From positions 744,001 through 808,000 of the forward strand of contig JASSKH010000023.1 of the NCBI GenBank assembly GCA_031763025.1: a DNA stretch of 64,000 nt, written 5' to 3'. The position numbers were made by a program, and so were the translations under genes. This document shows positions 12,701 through 27,700 of the stretch, piece after piece; position 1 is the stretch's first letter, and each line of letters starts with the position of its first letter. Under the pieces are notes generated by a model. It saw only the letters and a list, made by a program, of their open reading frames with translations. It had not been told where the DNA came from and made no database searches. The stretch comes from Macrocystis pyrifera. Its lineage: Eukaryota; Sar; Phaeophyceae; Laminariales; Laminariaceae.

Positions 12701-15700
12701 AAGGGTTGAGGTCGCTCGTGCAGCTGGCGACCGCGAGCCGTAGCGCGGTGTCCATGCGCCTCGCGCTTTTGGCTGCATTTAACCTCGCCTGTGATTTGCG
12801 GTGAGAGCGATATGGATGTAAGGAACGTAAAACATGCAGCCGTCGGATACACTCATAATTATCAGGAGGAAAGTATTGCCTACACAGGTGGTCGAGACCC
12901 CCCCCTTGTACAATGTGGGCGTAAGCAACATGCATGTGGAGACACTGCACAATCTACCAACACCACAAGGCGTCGACAACCTCTCAGTTCGGTACGATGC
13001 GCCTATTGGCGTCTTGTTTGTTCGATGTCTCCACAAGAAAAAAAATTACGTCCACATTGTGCAAGGGGGGGTCCCGACCACCTGTATATATACACTTTGC
13101 ACGTAGCGGTGTTAAAAATTGCTTCGCGCGTTCGAATGCAACGACAGGAAACACGTGACCGTCGTACCATCAATACTGATAATCTGTGTCATAAATATGA
13201 CAAGATCGATCTGGATGTACAAGTTCACCTCTCGCGATTTTTACTAACGCATTCCTCATGCGACAATGCAAACAGCTTGGATACAAGTACACAGCAGTAC
13301 GGTAGTATCCTAAAATAATCGAGCAAATTCATGCATTTCACACCAATTATTATACCTGGTATTACGTATGCACTCCATGTCGATACACATGCGCAATCCG
13401 GTGCTATCCAGGAATGTTCAAGAACACCTACCTTATACTTGTTTAAGAACTCCTTATACGTGTGCATATAGTCAACAACTCCTGGCTCTGAATTGTTCAC
13501 GCCGCAACGCAGGGAAAACGGCCATTGGCTGAACGAGCTCGTCTTGGCAGCGGTACTGGAATTCGACGACGAGGTGCTCGGGGCCCCTGCGTACCCCGGG
13601 CTGCTGTACCTTGCATCTACCGATCATGGGTGCCTTCAAAAGGTACTTATTCGCTAGAAAGTTAAGCTCTCTACACCTGCGCCAACATTTGGGGGGGGGA
13701 CTGGCTAGAAATTCCGTAGTTCAGGCTAATGTCTACCCTGTCTCCTTAATCGTCGTGGGGTTTCGTGGTGGGAAAATGGCATTCTTGAGATAGTATTCAA
13801 ACCCAATATGGCAGGTATACTCTGGGGGATGCGTATTACGGGGGACCATAGTAAATAAGACCTACGGTACACACAAAATCCTATACATTTACCTAGTTTT
13901 ACTAACAATATATAGTCCTATTTACTATGGTTCCCCGTAATAGTAGTCAGAACCAAACATGGTTGATGAAAGCATAGGGATAGGTTGGTTTTTGGGTCCA
14001 TTGTGGGTTGTGATTACTATCGCCCCCGGTAACAGTGCGAACCACCCGCTCTCGCTCTTTCGCAAGACCGAGACCCACGCGGAGTATTTCCAAAACCTGG
14101 CTCTCCAATATGTCTGTCTGCGCCCTGTATTTTGATTTAGCCTACTTGAACACATGAATGAAACGTGCTTGGTCAACGTGACGAACTTGAGGATGATGAG
14201 CGACTCACGTGACCTCGTTCGGATGCCAGGCGGGTGGACGCTCTTGTGTTTCAAACACCTCCGGTTTGATTCCTGCATACATGATTTTTCAGTCTTCGGT
14301 AGCGCTATGTGCGAGTCATTCCACATCAACAGGAAGGCGGTTCTTAGGGCGCCGCCGTTGGGTTCTTGTCCTTTGCCCCAAACGTTGTGTGCTGGCGGCT
14401 ATCGGTGCTTGGGAGAGGCAAGGGCAAAACCAACTGCTGCACAACAGCACCACTGCCGACTGTGCGACGCTGCTACCTTAGGGTTAGGGTTAGGTTACGC
14501 CCCATTGTACTGCGGTGGCATTTCGGTGGGCATGCATCCGTCTATGACTCCGCCTATGACTGTCGTGACAGCCAACGATTCAGGTTACCGGAAGTTCAGC
14601 CCACCAATGATATACCGGTAGCGGCGGGCTCTCCGCCTGCCACTGAACAGGAGCACATCTGTCCCTACTGGCGGTTACTTACTATCAATATCGCACCTTG
14701 TCTTACTATGTAATTATATGCAGGCGTTACTGACGAAACGAATGGGTCGAGAGGCGAAGGTCAAGATCGAAGGTGCTAAGTTCTTAAACAGGGACCGAGC
14801 GCAAGAGGAAGACGAAAAGTTCATGGCGAGGGCGGCTCAAGGTATACCCGGCACTTAAGTAGGGCTCAACGCGGACGAGCACGTAAGATGCTTAACCCCC
14901 AGTCATGACTACCAACTGAACTAATGTACATCTAATGCGCTGTTGCACGATCGGTAGATTTGTGATCGGAATTGATAGCGGCGTCGGACACGCGTGTATC
15001 TCGGTCGGTACCGCAGTAGTGTTGGACTGTCTGTCGCCTTCGTTTTGCCCTGACAACTCTCAAACGTTACTGCTGGTTTCAGCATGCCTTTGACGTATTT
15101 GTGGGTACGCATGAGACGCTTTACTCGGTTACGGTCCGGTAGTTCCATATATCCCTTTTCGGACTGTTAGGACTGTTAGGACTGCAGTCCCATTTCGGGG
15201 ACAAACTACTCAAAAGAAAAGTAATTTTCCCCAGAACGGGACTGAGAAGGTTTTGTTTCCCCCAGTTCTCTTCTTTCGGGGGGTGTTTCCGAGTGGTCAG
15301 TGCTGAAGCTCACCTCATCGTCCTGTGCATTGACAATGACGTATGTGATGCCGGTATAAGCCACGGCGGCACCGTTGTGTACTACAGCAATGGTTGTGGT
15401 GTACTACATCAATGGTTGTGTCCGTACTTCGACACACAACACACATATAGAGACGAAGTATACTCTATATACTCTATATTCTGTACACACTCTATATGGA
15501 AGAGTGTAGGGGTGGGTGATTTCTACTATTAATAAGTACCTGGTAACTGCTTGAGCTACTGTAGTGTGAGTAAATAAATAAAACGCGCAAGGAGGCGTTC
15601 TGTAATTATGACTGCTAACAATAAGATTGCTCCATTTTTTCGAAGACTCTTCACCCTAAAACGGCTTTTGAACTTTGAGACTCGAGACTTCAGGTCTTGA

Positions 15701-18700
15701 CCTTAAGTAAAAATACACCTCGAAGGATAATCCAATGGCCTGAACGTCATACTGCAAAGTAAGACCTAAACGAACGGGATACCAGCGATATAGGGTTGTT
15801 AGTTCCTCAGTTTATTTAGTACATTCAGTCAGTCTATTCAGCACATGGAGTCAGGTCAGTCTATTCAGGCGGTCTATTCAGTATATTTGCGTCTCTTGAG
15901 TATATTTCGTCTATTGAGTATGTTCAGTCTGTTCATATGAGGAGGCTCGTCTATCAGAAATATAGCGTACCTGGTAGGTTGGCAACAAAAAAAAGTGCAG
16001 TACCTCTATCATCGCACGCGTCCAAAAAATAGGCACAGTCGTACCTCTATCGTAGCACACGTCTAAAAAAAAGGCACAGCAGTACCTCTGTCGTAACACG
16101 CGTCTAAAAAAAAGGTACAGTACCCGTAGCTTGAAAACCGCTATTGATAGGTGCTTTCGCTTCCGACGGAAGATCACAAAAGCAACGAGACAATAAGCTA
16201 CTCGTACACCAACATGGAGCACCTGCTTTAGCTAGCACACACGACACAACACACCTCTCCCGTTTGTTGTGAATAGAGGCCAGATCAAGCGCTGCGGGTG
16301 AGGCCGAAGACAGTCCATTTGAAGAAGAGGAGCAGCTGCGTGGCGAACGACTCGTGACGGCGATCTACAGCCCGACTCAGCGGAGTCGCCTGCGGCACAC
16401 CTTCGTGGCCTCCCACCTCCTGCCCACCCTAGCCACAGTGAGAGCTCCATGGTTGCTCCAAGCGTAGAATCAGAATGAATGTTATGACCGACACATTTTT
16501 TTTCCAGTACCCGTTCGTATTCGGGTCTCGGTGGGGAGGGGGGTGCTCCTCGTCAACGGAGGGATGCGGTACATCCCTTCGTAGGGGTGTTCCTCGTTTT
16601 GGAGGCCTATTCGTCGCCCGAGGCCGGAGCTGCTCGTCAAAACCACCGGGCGGGCTTCTCATTCCCCCGTCAAGATCGTAATAGGCACCGCGGTTATCTT
16701 TGGCACCTCTCCTTGGAATTCGCAGCTTCTTTATTCCGGTCCAAGATGGTTCGGACCTGGTTAGTCAAGAGTTTATGTCGTTTGAGTATTTAAGCGTTTA
16801 AGATTTTAAGAAGGCAAGCCCTTTCGAAGTGCACCCCCGTCTTAGAGAAAAAACTACTTGGAATTAGTGTGGAATATGTTTCTCTGTGCTTCGAAATATT
16901 TTTCAGTTCGTGACCCTACCCTACCCTACCCTACCCTACCGGGGGGGGGGGTAGAGTTCCCAAAGGGAACAAGACACGATTAAGCCCCAGATGCGAACAG
17001 AAGCCCACCAAACCGCCCTCAAATGGCATGGTGTGCGCCTGTTCATCTGTCACGTGCTCCTGACAGAAAAGAAGCAACCCCCACAAAACCCCTCCAAACA
17101 CAATGGTATCCTCCCCCCCGTTGAGTATCGCACACCCTAGCCGAGATCAAACCCCACGAAAACGCCCCCCAAAGACATTCGTTTATGCCTCCAAAGAGGG
17201 AACAATGCTCCAGGGCGATTGAGTGTCACGTGCCCCCCGTCATGAAGAAAAGCTGACGAAAACGCCTTCAAGCAACTCTTGGCTTTATCACCGTCCATAA
17301 GCTTTTAGTAGAACCATTGAGTGTCATAAGCCCCCGCCGAAGCCACCGTGCTATGACGTGATGTGACGTGCCGTGACGTGCTGTGCCGTAGGTGTATAAT
17401 TTATGCCGCAAGAACCCGAAGGCGACCAAATTATTTTTCCGCGAAGGAGTTCCAGAGGCCATCGCGGGATTGTTGGAGGAGATGCGCGACGCCGACGACG
17501 ACGCCTACTTTCACCCACAGGCACGAAAAACGGCCATACCATACCATACCTATACGTGTAATGTGAAAATTACATATAATGTACTGCAATACGACACAGC
17601 TTGTGCTGTAGTCGTTTCTGTTATAGCGTTTGCCACCCAACAAAGTGTTTTTAGAAACATGAACTTCAACGCTGATCACTCTTAAACAGCTTTAACATTT
17701 CCCGGAATAATCGCTATCGCCAGAAGACATAATATACCTTCTATGCATTTATGAGAAATACTCCAGTATGACGCTACGAACACACAATATTTCAAGAGTA
17801 ATATGGCGATCGAACCAGAGTGCCATGATTCGGCACAAAATCATATTTGGCACCGGAAGACCTGCAAATTCGTATGACGGAGAGACAGTCGCCTCTCCCG
17901 TAGCTCTGGCAGCACCACGGGCCGGCGCAGAAGGCCTCATCCAATCCAATACTTGCATTAACGGATGCACGGTAGAGAGACTAAATACATAATAATAGTG
18001 ATGTTGGAGTGTTCTGTTGTATATGGTTTGGAGACGTACGGTATAGTCCTACGATACGTACCTCCGGAGCAGTGAAGGCAGCAAATTTTTCACCACTGGT
18101 ACGAGGCACATCATTATGTCATTATGTCATTATGTAGCACATCGGGCTGTCTGCCTGCACAGAGCGGTGCGCCATAGAGACCATCAAAATGTCAGGGTGT
18201 ATGCACGCTTCTCATGTTATTGAGAGACACGTAGCCTTTTGTTTTTATTAATATGATGTATTCGTAGATAGCGAGCGCGCTCTGTACGGAAACCCTAAGA
18301 GATGGTGTTGATCACTACTGTATGAAACTGTACGACAGGTACGCCTCGTAGCAGGCGCGATCAAAGTATCGCTAGTATGACTAGTATCAATAGTATGACT
18401 AGTACGACTACAGTAGTATGACTCACGCACAGCTTGCAAAGATGATGAGTTTGGACGATTTCTTTTTAACTCGCAGCTGATTGTGTTTAACTCTATTTTA
18501 CGAAAACTGCAGCGACGTCGCGTTGGGGGGCCGTCGTGATTCTTCTTAGCCGAACTTGATAGAATCGCGGTGACCATGGTGCTCGTGGTTTTAGAATCTG
18601 ACAAAAGAGCACGTGCCCATTGCGCAAGTCCAACGACGACTCGCTACGCCAACACCGCGGTGAAGCGGAGATGCCCCTAAATAATAGTGTACGGGCTTAC

Positions 18701-21700
18701 AGTCGGCTTTGCGCGACATGCTTCATTCCATGTCACCCGGTTTAATTGCTCGCGCTATCTGCCTGTCGGTGAATCAGGTCGAGATTCTGAGCGTCGCCGT
18801 GCTGGGTTCCATTATTGAAGATGTGGGTTTGGTGGCCAAGCTCATCGAGAGACGGGTAACCACAGCCATTGTGCAGGTGATCACAACACGTCGGTCAGAT
18901 CATGATCTGGAATGTTTGTATCATACTGTAATCTGCCTAACCTGCCTGACCTGCCGTTATAATATGCTGCATGTGCAACATCTGTACAGAACAGTCCCCA
19001 ACCCAGGAAGCATGCCCTAGATCACGCAGATTATGCGGCTTCCACCGGGCAGCATGAGGTAGACCACCTATGCACCCCGAAAGGTGTAAGCCATGTGCCC
19101 TACTAATAAAAGGCAAAAGTCATGAAGCGGGCATCGATAATCTGTCCAAGGTGTGAAGCACTATGAATAACACACTTAACCTCTAATTATAAGTAGTTTG
19201 TTCCCGAAGCACATGAAACACATGCGGTAGCACGTGCCTTAAGAATAGCCTTGCCTTAACAATAGCCTTGCCTTAACAATAGCCTTAAGAATTTCCTTGA
19301 GAATAGCCTTAAGAATTGCTTTGCCTTAAGAATAGCCTTAAGAATAGGCTTAAGAATAGCCTTAACATATCGTACCAGTCCGGCCGTCAATAATGAAAAC
19401 CTCCTCGTATTCCTTCAGCATTATAAACACGTCGTGTACTTACGCCGGGAGTTGTATGAGGCATGCTTTGCCTCATTTGGCGTGCTCTAGAGGGCACAGG
19501 GTCGAGCGGTACGATCCAATCACGCCGAATCTCCAGAGAGATACCTCCACCCGACCTGCGCTATACCTGGTATACCAGAGGCGTGCTATGTACGATTGTA
19601 ACGATCAACCATCTCAGCATCATGCTAAGCCAATTTTTACGACATCAGATTCAGACTTGGCAAGAAACGAAGAAACCATTTTTTACGAGCAGGGTCAAAA
19701 GTTCCAAAGGATCTTTTGCAGCCTAACCCGGGCGACAGAACGGCCCCCGCGGCATGATTGGGACGGGAATATCTGACTGGGACCCTCGTCCCAATCATGC
19801 CGTCAAAAAAATAATGTTTTCATCTTCTACTTTGGCTTCAGTAAGCCGAAGCCATTCGCGAGGCTATAGCATATCCGTTGTATTCAGCCCCAACGGCTAT
19901 AGCACGTATTACAACAAGTTCCTCGTACACAGTTCAAGCGGTTGCAACTGCTCGTCGGCCTTATTAAGTTAAGACTACTGCCAAAAATACTTCAACCTCG
20001 TGCTTGCTCTATGTTTCATTTGGAGAGCGCCGAACTCCCTTCCGTTGCAGGGATTGGGTTCTCGTGTAGCCACCGTGCGCCTTTCGTCGCTGTGGTATGT
20101 CCTCTTGCTCGGCATACCTGTCCCGGAGGCGCGTTCGTCGCCATCGCCGTCTTCAGCATCGCAATCCTCGTCTTGTCCCGTTCTCGTCGGGGAGAAGGAG
20201 AAACTTCGGTCGTGGACACTGTTTTGTCGACAGGCTGTCACGGAATGCAACGCTGTTACGGCCCTGCGGAAGCTGTGGGATGAGACGGCGACTTCACTGA
20301 ACGCAGAGGTAATGGAAGATAGAAGATGCAATTTGTCCCCCACGCTTTTCTGAATATATATGGCAGCATGATACTGGTATGCGCGATATACGGCAGGTGC
20401 AACCATCACCTGCTGTCCTCAGACCGAAAAAATAAAATCGCTCGCTAGATTCTTCCCGGGTATGCATGAAGCTCCAAGACCGTATAATTGTTGAGCTTCG
20501 AAGGCCTGACACACGAAGAAACGTTAGCGGTAGGATACCCTACCGTCCGTCTGCTAGAACAGCCCCAGCCCAACGAGCTAAACCTGGCTAAGGATGGATA
20601 TCTGTGGGTTCGTTCCAGTTTGTTTTACTGCGTGGCGCATTGGATGTGATTTTGCGTGTGAAGTTCGTTGTCGTACCTAGGCATTTTGTGGGGTACTCGA
20701 GCTTCGCCGTTGTTGTCGATGTACGGCAAATGAAAAATGGAGGTCTACGCCATACGAAGACTTCGACACCTCTGCGGTACGAGGATCAGTCTGGGGGGTG
20801 GCAAGGAAGGTGTGCGCCAACAACGTTATGTACGATCGCAGTGTATTCCGAGCCTTAAATCGACCTCTGGTGCCCAACCTCTTGTGCCCATGTTGACTAC
20901 TTTACTTTCAGACACTGTTTTGCAAGTCGTGCTCGTACCCCCACAGTAGCTCTGTTCAACGTGTTCAATTCAGGCTCGAGAGCACGTGCGCTATGCGATC
21001 TCGACGACGGTCAAGATGTTCTTGATGAACAAGACGACTGCAGCGGCAGCAGTCCAACAGCGGGGCGCTGAGGTGTGACGAAACAAAAAAACATAACCGC
21101 GATTGAGCGGAGTTATACACCTGATTTAGTTTCCCCCACCGCTTGGTTCCATCATATTAGGCAGGATAATCTGCACCTGAACAACGTCTTTCAACAAAGC
21201 ACATGCTACAACTGTTGTGGGCCATCTTGTTAGTCATAGCGTTGGTAGGCGTGACCTACGGCAGACATTGGGGTAGCCATATCATAGTTTTTACTGACAG
21301 CGTTCCCCAGCTGAGGAACTATATATACCCAAAAAGGCATTGAGACGTTAAGGCAATAAGGCATGCCTTATTTTATCGTTTGTTTTACACCTGCTGTAGG
21401 CCATGAGCATCGGGCTGATTAAGCCTGCATGTCGTCTCAAAGTCTTAGTATGTGTGGGATACTAAGCCTATACGGAGCTCCTTACCTTGATTAAGTGATA
21501 ACGTTCTGAATATTTACAGTAAGTGATACCCCTCTTCGCAACCGCTAGTTACAACTCCTATTTGTATGTATGTATAAATATGTATGTATCCCCTATTTGC
21601 AATCCCTATCGTATCCCTCCTCGGCTCACAGTTGCAGGATACCAGCACGCCCACCGTGGATGTCGATTTTGGGAGAGGATTTTCGCTAGGGTAAATTTAC

Positions 21701-24700
21701 CGCTGGTTGCGGCCGTCGTCGTACAGCCACCGCTCGACCATTTCAGAGCATTCTACACATCATGCTGCCACGAGTGACAGTCAGGTCACTCCGCCTTACC
21801 CCATCTTACCCCCCCTCGTAAAAATGGTGCCAGACCCGCGTCCCTTGGAATTTGACCAGGCCTTGCAGAGCAACACAAAACCTAAAAAGTCATCCTGCGA
21901 AATTCTCAAAAAAGTACACAGCTTGAGAGTTGTTTATTGCACCGCTTCGTAGCTCATGTGCGTGTGAGCAGCTTGCAGTGTGGTACATATGCCCAGACGA
22001 GTGCCACCACGCATACACATACGAACATGCCTTGTATTGGTTCATCCTGAGTATGTTTGGCGTACAGCGAGCCCACCACCGCGCTTTTCCCCCCATCGTT
22101 GTGTTCTCACATGGTGCGCTTAGCTTGTAATCAAAATTTTACACACCTCGGTCAGATGGTACAGAACACCTATATATATCATCATCATCTAGATCATCTA
22201 CAGTAGTTTCTCGCCTGACGTGGTGAGAGATTGTGCAGGATCTGTACGGTGCAGATCCAACGCAGGAAACATGCGCTAGATGATGCAGATTTTACGGGTC
22301 CTAACATGGTGAGCTAGATCATACCTTTTCGGGAACAGATGTACAGTACCTACCTTCAAAGTTCTAGATCGTCAGATGGGAATGATCTGTAGATGATCTG
22401 TAGATGATCTGTCTGATTTACGATTGTTTTGAGCACCTCATTTCCCCCACAGGGCTTCACGGCAAGCACGGCACTCGTAGAACCTGCCACGTTCTCCACG
22501 AGTTGACGTTGGCAATAATTTAGCTTGACAACGTGGTAGTACCGCCAGGCCGAACGTGATACTGTACCTCTTTTGACGGGACGACGGACAGCCATCGCAA
22601 GGCCTAACGCAAGGCAGCGCACCCAGAAATGTTACAATGCCCGCTCGCCTGGTTCAGGCAAAGGCCAACGCGTGAAGATGCCGCCCAGAACCATCACTGA
22701 AAAAGAACTAATCTTCCACCCCCCCAAACACCACCAACGTGGTATTGACTCCGCAACACGCGAGCGCAGCTCCTTGCCATGACGACGGAAATACCCCGGG
22801 GTTCGGAGCGTACTCTCGCTCTACCGCAGCACCAGCAGCAGTCCGGTAGGGAGCAGGAGCTGGTGTGCGATGAGGACGGCTCATCGTCTCCTATCACTCA
22901 AATATCGGCGCTCTGCTGCACGGTGCTCACCATATACTTGCCGGGCATCCCACCAGTGCAGTCGCAGTCGCAGTCGGTCTCCGAGGTATGTACGTACTTA
23001 CTGCTGTACTGCTGTACTGCACCGGTGGGATGCGTGCGTGTTTTCTGCCCGAGGAGGAGTCAACCGTTGACGCAGTATTAGATCCAAAAAACTATTGTCC
23101 AAGGTGCTAGGAGCTACCTGGTAGGTGGTACTGCTGTAGCTACCCTGTGAGCGTTGGTACGCGTATAGCTTATAACGTATACCTGGTATATCATAGTATG
23201 TGCATGGTTTTATTTTCTCAAGTAGTACAGATGCGTCAGCTGTGAGTTCGACCGATTGAGTGGTTGATACTCAACTTTAAAAGCTTAGTGACGAGCCAAG
23301 ATGTGCGTCGGGCGCGCATGTGGCTATACCTGGTATTTTATTAAATGAAAGTGTTACGTACAGTCATGGCGATTGGATGACTCCGGTGAACTGCGGTTGC
23401 TCTTGAGAAGGAACTACCGGTATCTGGTGGGCGGCATTGAGCCGCTGTCATGCCATCCCCGTTCCACTCTATTGTCGAGAAGGCCTTACGATTTATGTTT
23501 CCTCTTGGAAAAGGAATCCTTAGCCTCTTTCTCTCAGAAACATCTGGAGGGGCAAGGAGTCCCTCATATGATACCAACACGTGTGGGCGATGAAGAGTAT
23601 CCAGGGTCAACCTGCACAGTAGTCGGGCCTGTCCCGTGTACACTTGCCTAACCGTGCTACATACCTAATCCAGACCACGTATCTTCACACCACAGTAGCA
23701 GTAGTAATAGTGGCTGAAGCAACCCAACAGAAGAGAAGAAAAAAGAAAAAAAGAAGAGAAGAGAAGAGAAGAGAAGAGAAGAGAAGAGAGAAGAGAAGAG
23801 AAGAGAAGAGAAGGGGACGATACTGCCTTCTATTCTAACGAGGAAAGCTTTTGCTTTCTAGTTCGGATCCTCCCTGATCAGCAATCAAAACCTCTTACCG
23901 CGGACTTAAAGTGTCATTCTATCCGTAAATATAGGAACCGTTTGGTTAATCATTTCAATAGTTCAACGTTCCTTACATTTCCGTCCAGAAGGGTTATATT
24001 AAAACACCGCATCCCATTATAACCTTCTCCACTATGTTATCTCTCCTTCCTACAGCATCATTAGTCGTAACTCAGACCCAAGGGTCACATAGTATTCCCA
24101 ACACAGATATACTGCATGACTACATAGGTTGGGTTGGCGTCGGTTGGCGACTACACTTTAAACGTGAGCTATTAACAGACAGCCAGGGCACCGGCGGTCG
24201 GTCGTCACAGCTGACGATCCAGTGAGATTCTTTGTGCGGAGTGGAGAACCTTCACTCCGCGCGAGGGGAATGATCGTTATCACGTACCGGTAGTGTTTAT
24301 GATAAGGCACCCACGAAGTAGTTACATAGTACCCCCATTGCTGTCTCTAGAAGTGGCCACAGCGGAAAATAAATTACCTCGTTGAAGCTTTCATCCATAT
24401 GCAAGAAAATCCGCCTCAAAAGCGGTTTTTATCAATAGTAGGATGCAGTTCACCCTTCATGCCACTCGCCGAACACCTCACGGTGCTTCGCGCTTGGTGC
24501 ACGCAAAGTCTGTCTGGTCGGTGAAAACTCGACGTGCTCCGTCCCGGCATCGTAGGTCTACGGTCATACGAATACGGCCAACATGATATCGAGTACACCC
24601 TCCATACCCCCCCCCCTCCCCACTCGTAGGGATGCGAGGGTCTATGGTCATACGACTACGGCCATGCATGAGATCGAGTACGTCTCTCCTATCGAGTACA

Positions 24701-27700
24701 CCCCCCCCTCCCCACTACGCTTCGAGCCTTGCATTTTGTTTTTCGAAGACCTCAGCGCTTTCCTGCTCTCGGCGACTCGTCCATCGCCATTGCCGTTGTT
24801 AGGGCTTGATCGTCGGCCCGTTCATCGGCAAGAAAAACGTGCAGTCTAACATCGGTCTTCTGTGTTGATGCGTTGTGTCACCCACAGGGTTGCCTCGGCA
24901 TCATGCTCAAGATACTGCCAACGGGGGATAGCAACGTACGAGATCTCTGCTCTCTGGTCATGCGGTGCTTGGTTGGGAAGGAGGACTTGCTGCTTGATCT
25001 CACAGCTGAGCCCAGGTTAGACGCTCCTACTGTATATAATCGTCGTCCCAGTTACAAAAACACAAGTATTTTTCGTTTCCCTTGTTTTTTTTTTAATTAT
25101 TTCGCGGAATGTGCATGAATGATCAACGCTGATGCTCGTGCTGCGCATTGTCACATGGCAAACGCAACAACAATTGCAATTACGGAATTTGCCCCTTGCG
25201 TCTGCCCTTGAGGCCCAAACAAGAAGCTCGCCACACACTTATCCCCTTAGAGCCCGAGTAGCAGTCTCGTTTGGCAGTAAGTTCTGGTTTGGTTTGGTAC
25301 GATAAACACGGTAGACACCACGTCGCTGCTATTGTGTTGAACTCGCCGTGTTTCGCCCGAAGAAAAAAAATATATACATATATACCAGCCAGGTACGATT
25401 GCAACCTAGTTGTAGGGTTAGGGTTACGGTTTAGCGTTGGTGCCACGAGTCTTTGTAGTCCAAGATTTTTCACTGTGATCCTTGTCTCGCGTCAATTTTT
25501 TCCCGTCAAGTTCAAGCTTCTTCCGACTCGGCTCAGAGCTGATGTAGTAGCTGGTGCAAGGCAAAGCGTGTTTCCCAGCCGGGTGAGGTGTTTTGGTGTT
25601 TATTTAGATGTCGTAAAACTTACGCTTCGTTTGCTGAAAACAACGATCAGTGCAATATTCCTCCCCCTTGACAATCCCTAACAATATGTTCTACTAATAG
25701 AAATACTCACCGCACCCCCTGATAAGTAAACTATTACGGGGGAACATAGTAAATAGAACCTACGGTATACACAAAAACCTATATATTCAACTATTTTTAC
25801 CAACAATATTTGGTCATATTTACTATTATCCCCCGTAATATATAATGGTAACATTAAACGCATGCAATATCATTTGCTGAGCTTCCTGTCTTATGACCTG
25901 TCGCGTTGTCGCGTGGCAGGTTCACAATCGTGCTGGGATTGCTCCTCCGTGACGCGACTCTGGTTGGGGGCGCTTACATGAGGTATAAATAGGAGAAAAA
26001 ACAGAAATGGCGCAGAAACCAACCTATCTACCTGTGGTTCGCCGATATCACGGCGAAAGCGTCTGTTGTTCGTACAACAGATACGCCAAGCCCCTGCCCC
26101 CACCTGGAGTGCACTCTTGCTGTCACATGAGCAATAACGAACTTTGATGGGGAATTTCTGTGCATCTAGGCGTAGATGGCCGACAGGCGGGGTTAGGGCT
26201 GGGGTTAGGGTTAGGGTTAGATACAGGGCAACGATTTAAGAGAACCCCGCACGTCAGCAGAGCGTTACCCTACATGGTCGAGGCGATTGTTCCGTTTGGG
26301 TGAAGCACTTGGGATTCGGAGCAGAGTGGGTCTACGGAGGGGGGGGGGGCACACGCACAATCGAGATCTAGGCCTACGAATTGGGCCGCGGCTCCGGCTT
26401 CTGCCGAGCTACCGGGGCCGCGGTGTCACACGATCAGTCTACCTCAGCAATCACCACTGGTGTGCCAAGGCGTGTCAACCCTCCATTCCACCCTTACACC
26501 CTTCCTGCCTCCGACTCTGCTATGAACACTGCGTTGCGGCATGCGTGCATGGTGAGTCAATCCCTTCTTGCCATGAATACCCCGTGCCGACATAGCCGCA
26601 TAGATAGTGATTCACCCCTTGATAACTATTTTTGTCTGCCGCGTGCATGCTGCACGTTCCACGCCCTCACCCCGTGCTCCCGGCTGAAAACTGGCTTCCT
26701 ACGAAAATATATAGCGTGCTAAGGCGTTGCAACCCATCATTCCAGCTCTTCCGACCCGATACTTTGTTTTTCCATGGCACATTTACTGGCAAGTGAGAGT
26801 ATGTTCCCACCTGCTTCACGTCCCACCGCCACCCCCGTGTTCCCGGCTGCGGTATGCCTTCCTACCTTGTTGCAGGGCCATCCTCCGGAGAGTGATGGTG
26901 TTGTCCGCAACACCGGGCGTGGCCGATTTGTCCCCGGCCCTGGTGGAGCTGACGGACTACGCCTTTCGCCGCAGGGATGATGACGATGAACACTTGGTAG
27001 GGGGGGGGGCATGCGGGTAATTCCAAACAGTAGTACTCCAATCTCTGCGTAGCAGTCGGTGGACCTCTGCGTAGCAGTCAATGGACCGATCCCGCTGCGT
27101 TTATTAGGTATAGTGATTGATTGAAACGTATACCAAAGGTATGTATTACCAGCGCACGCAGTTCACGGCAGTTAGAAAAAACCATCATTCCATTGGGGCG
27201 CGTTTCGGTCCCAATATTTCGAACACAAAAAGTTTCTGTCTTGTATTAGAACACAAAATGTACTGTCTACACGAAGGTTGTGCTCTTTTGCGTAAAGTTC
27301 CCTCCAAACTCCAAGAGGTGTACATATATCCAGCACGCTGCTCTCACCTCAATTGGCCGTGACAACCTAGCAGGCGAAAATCTCCTCGGTCAATGACGGC
27401 GGAGACAGCGAACCACCGACGCAACAAGGCGAGCGTCGCACGCATGGTTGTCACAGTGCCGCCGACGCAACGACAAACTCCGGGCGGCTGGACGAAAACA
27501 ACGATGCCTTCTACGACAAGGATCAGCCTTCAGACCAGCGTAAGATGGTTGGTTGGATCGAGGTTCATACCACCGTAACATGGTTGTTCGAATGTGGCGG
27601 CTATTTCACTGTTCGCTGACGACAATGTTAGGATTGGTTGGATCAGCCTTCAGGCCAACTTGAGATGGCTGGTTCGATCGGCCTGCAAATGACGCAAATT

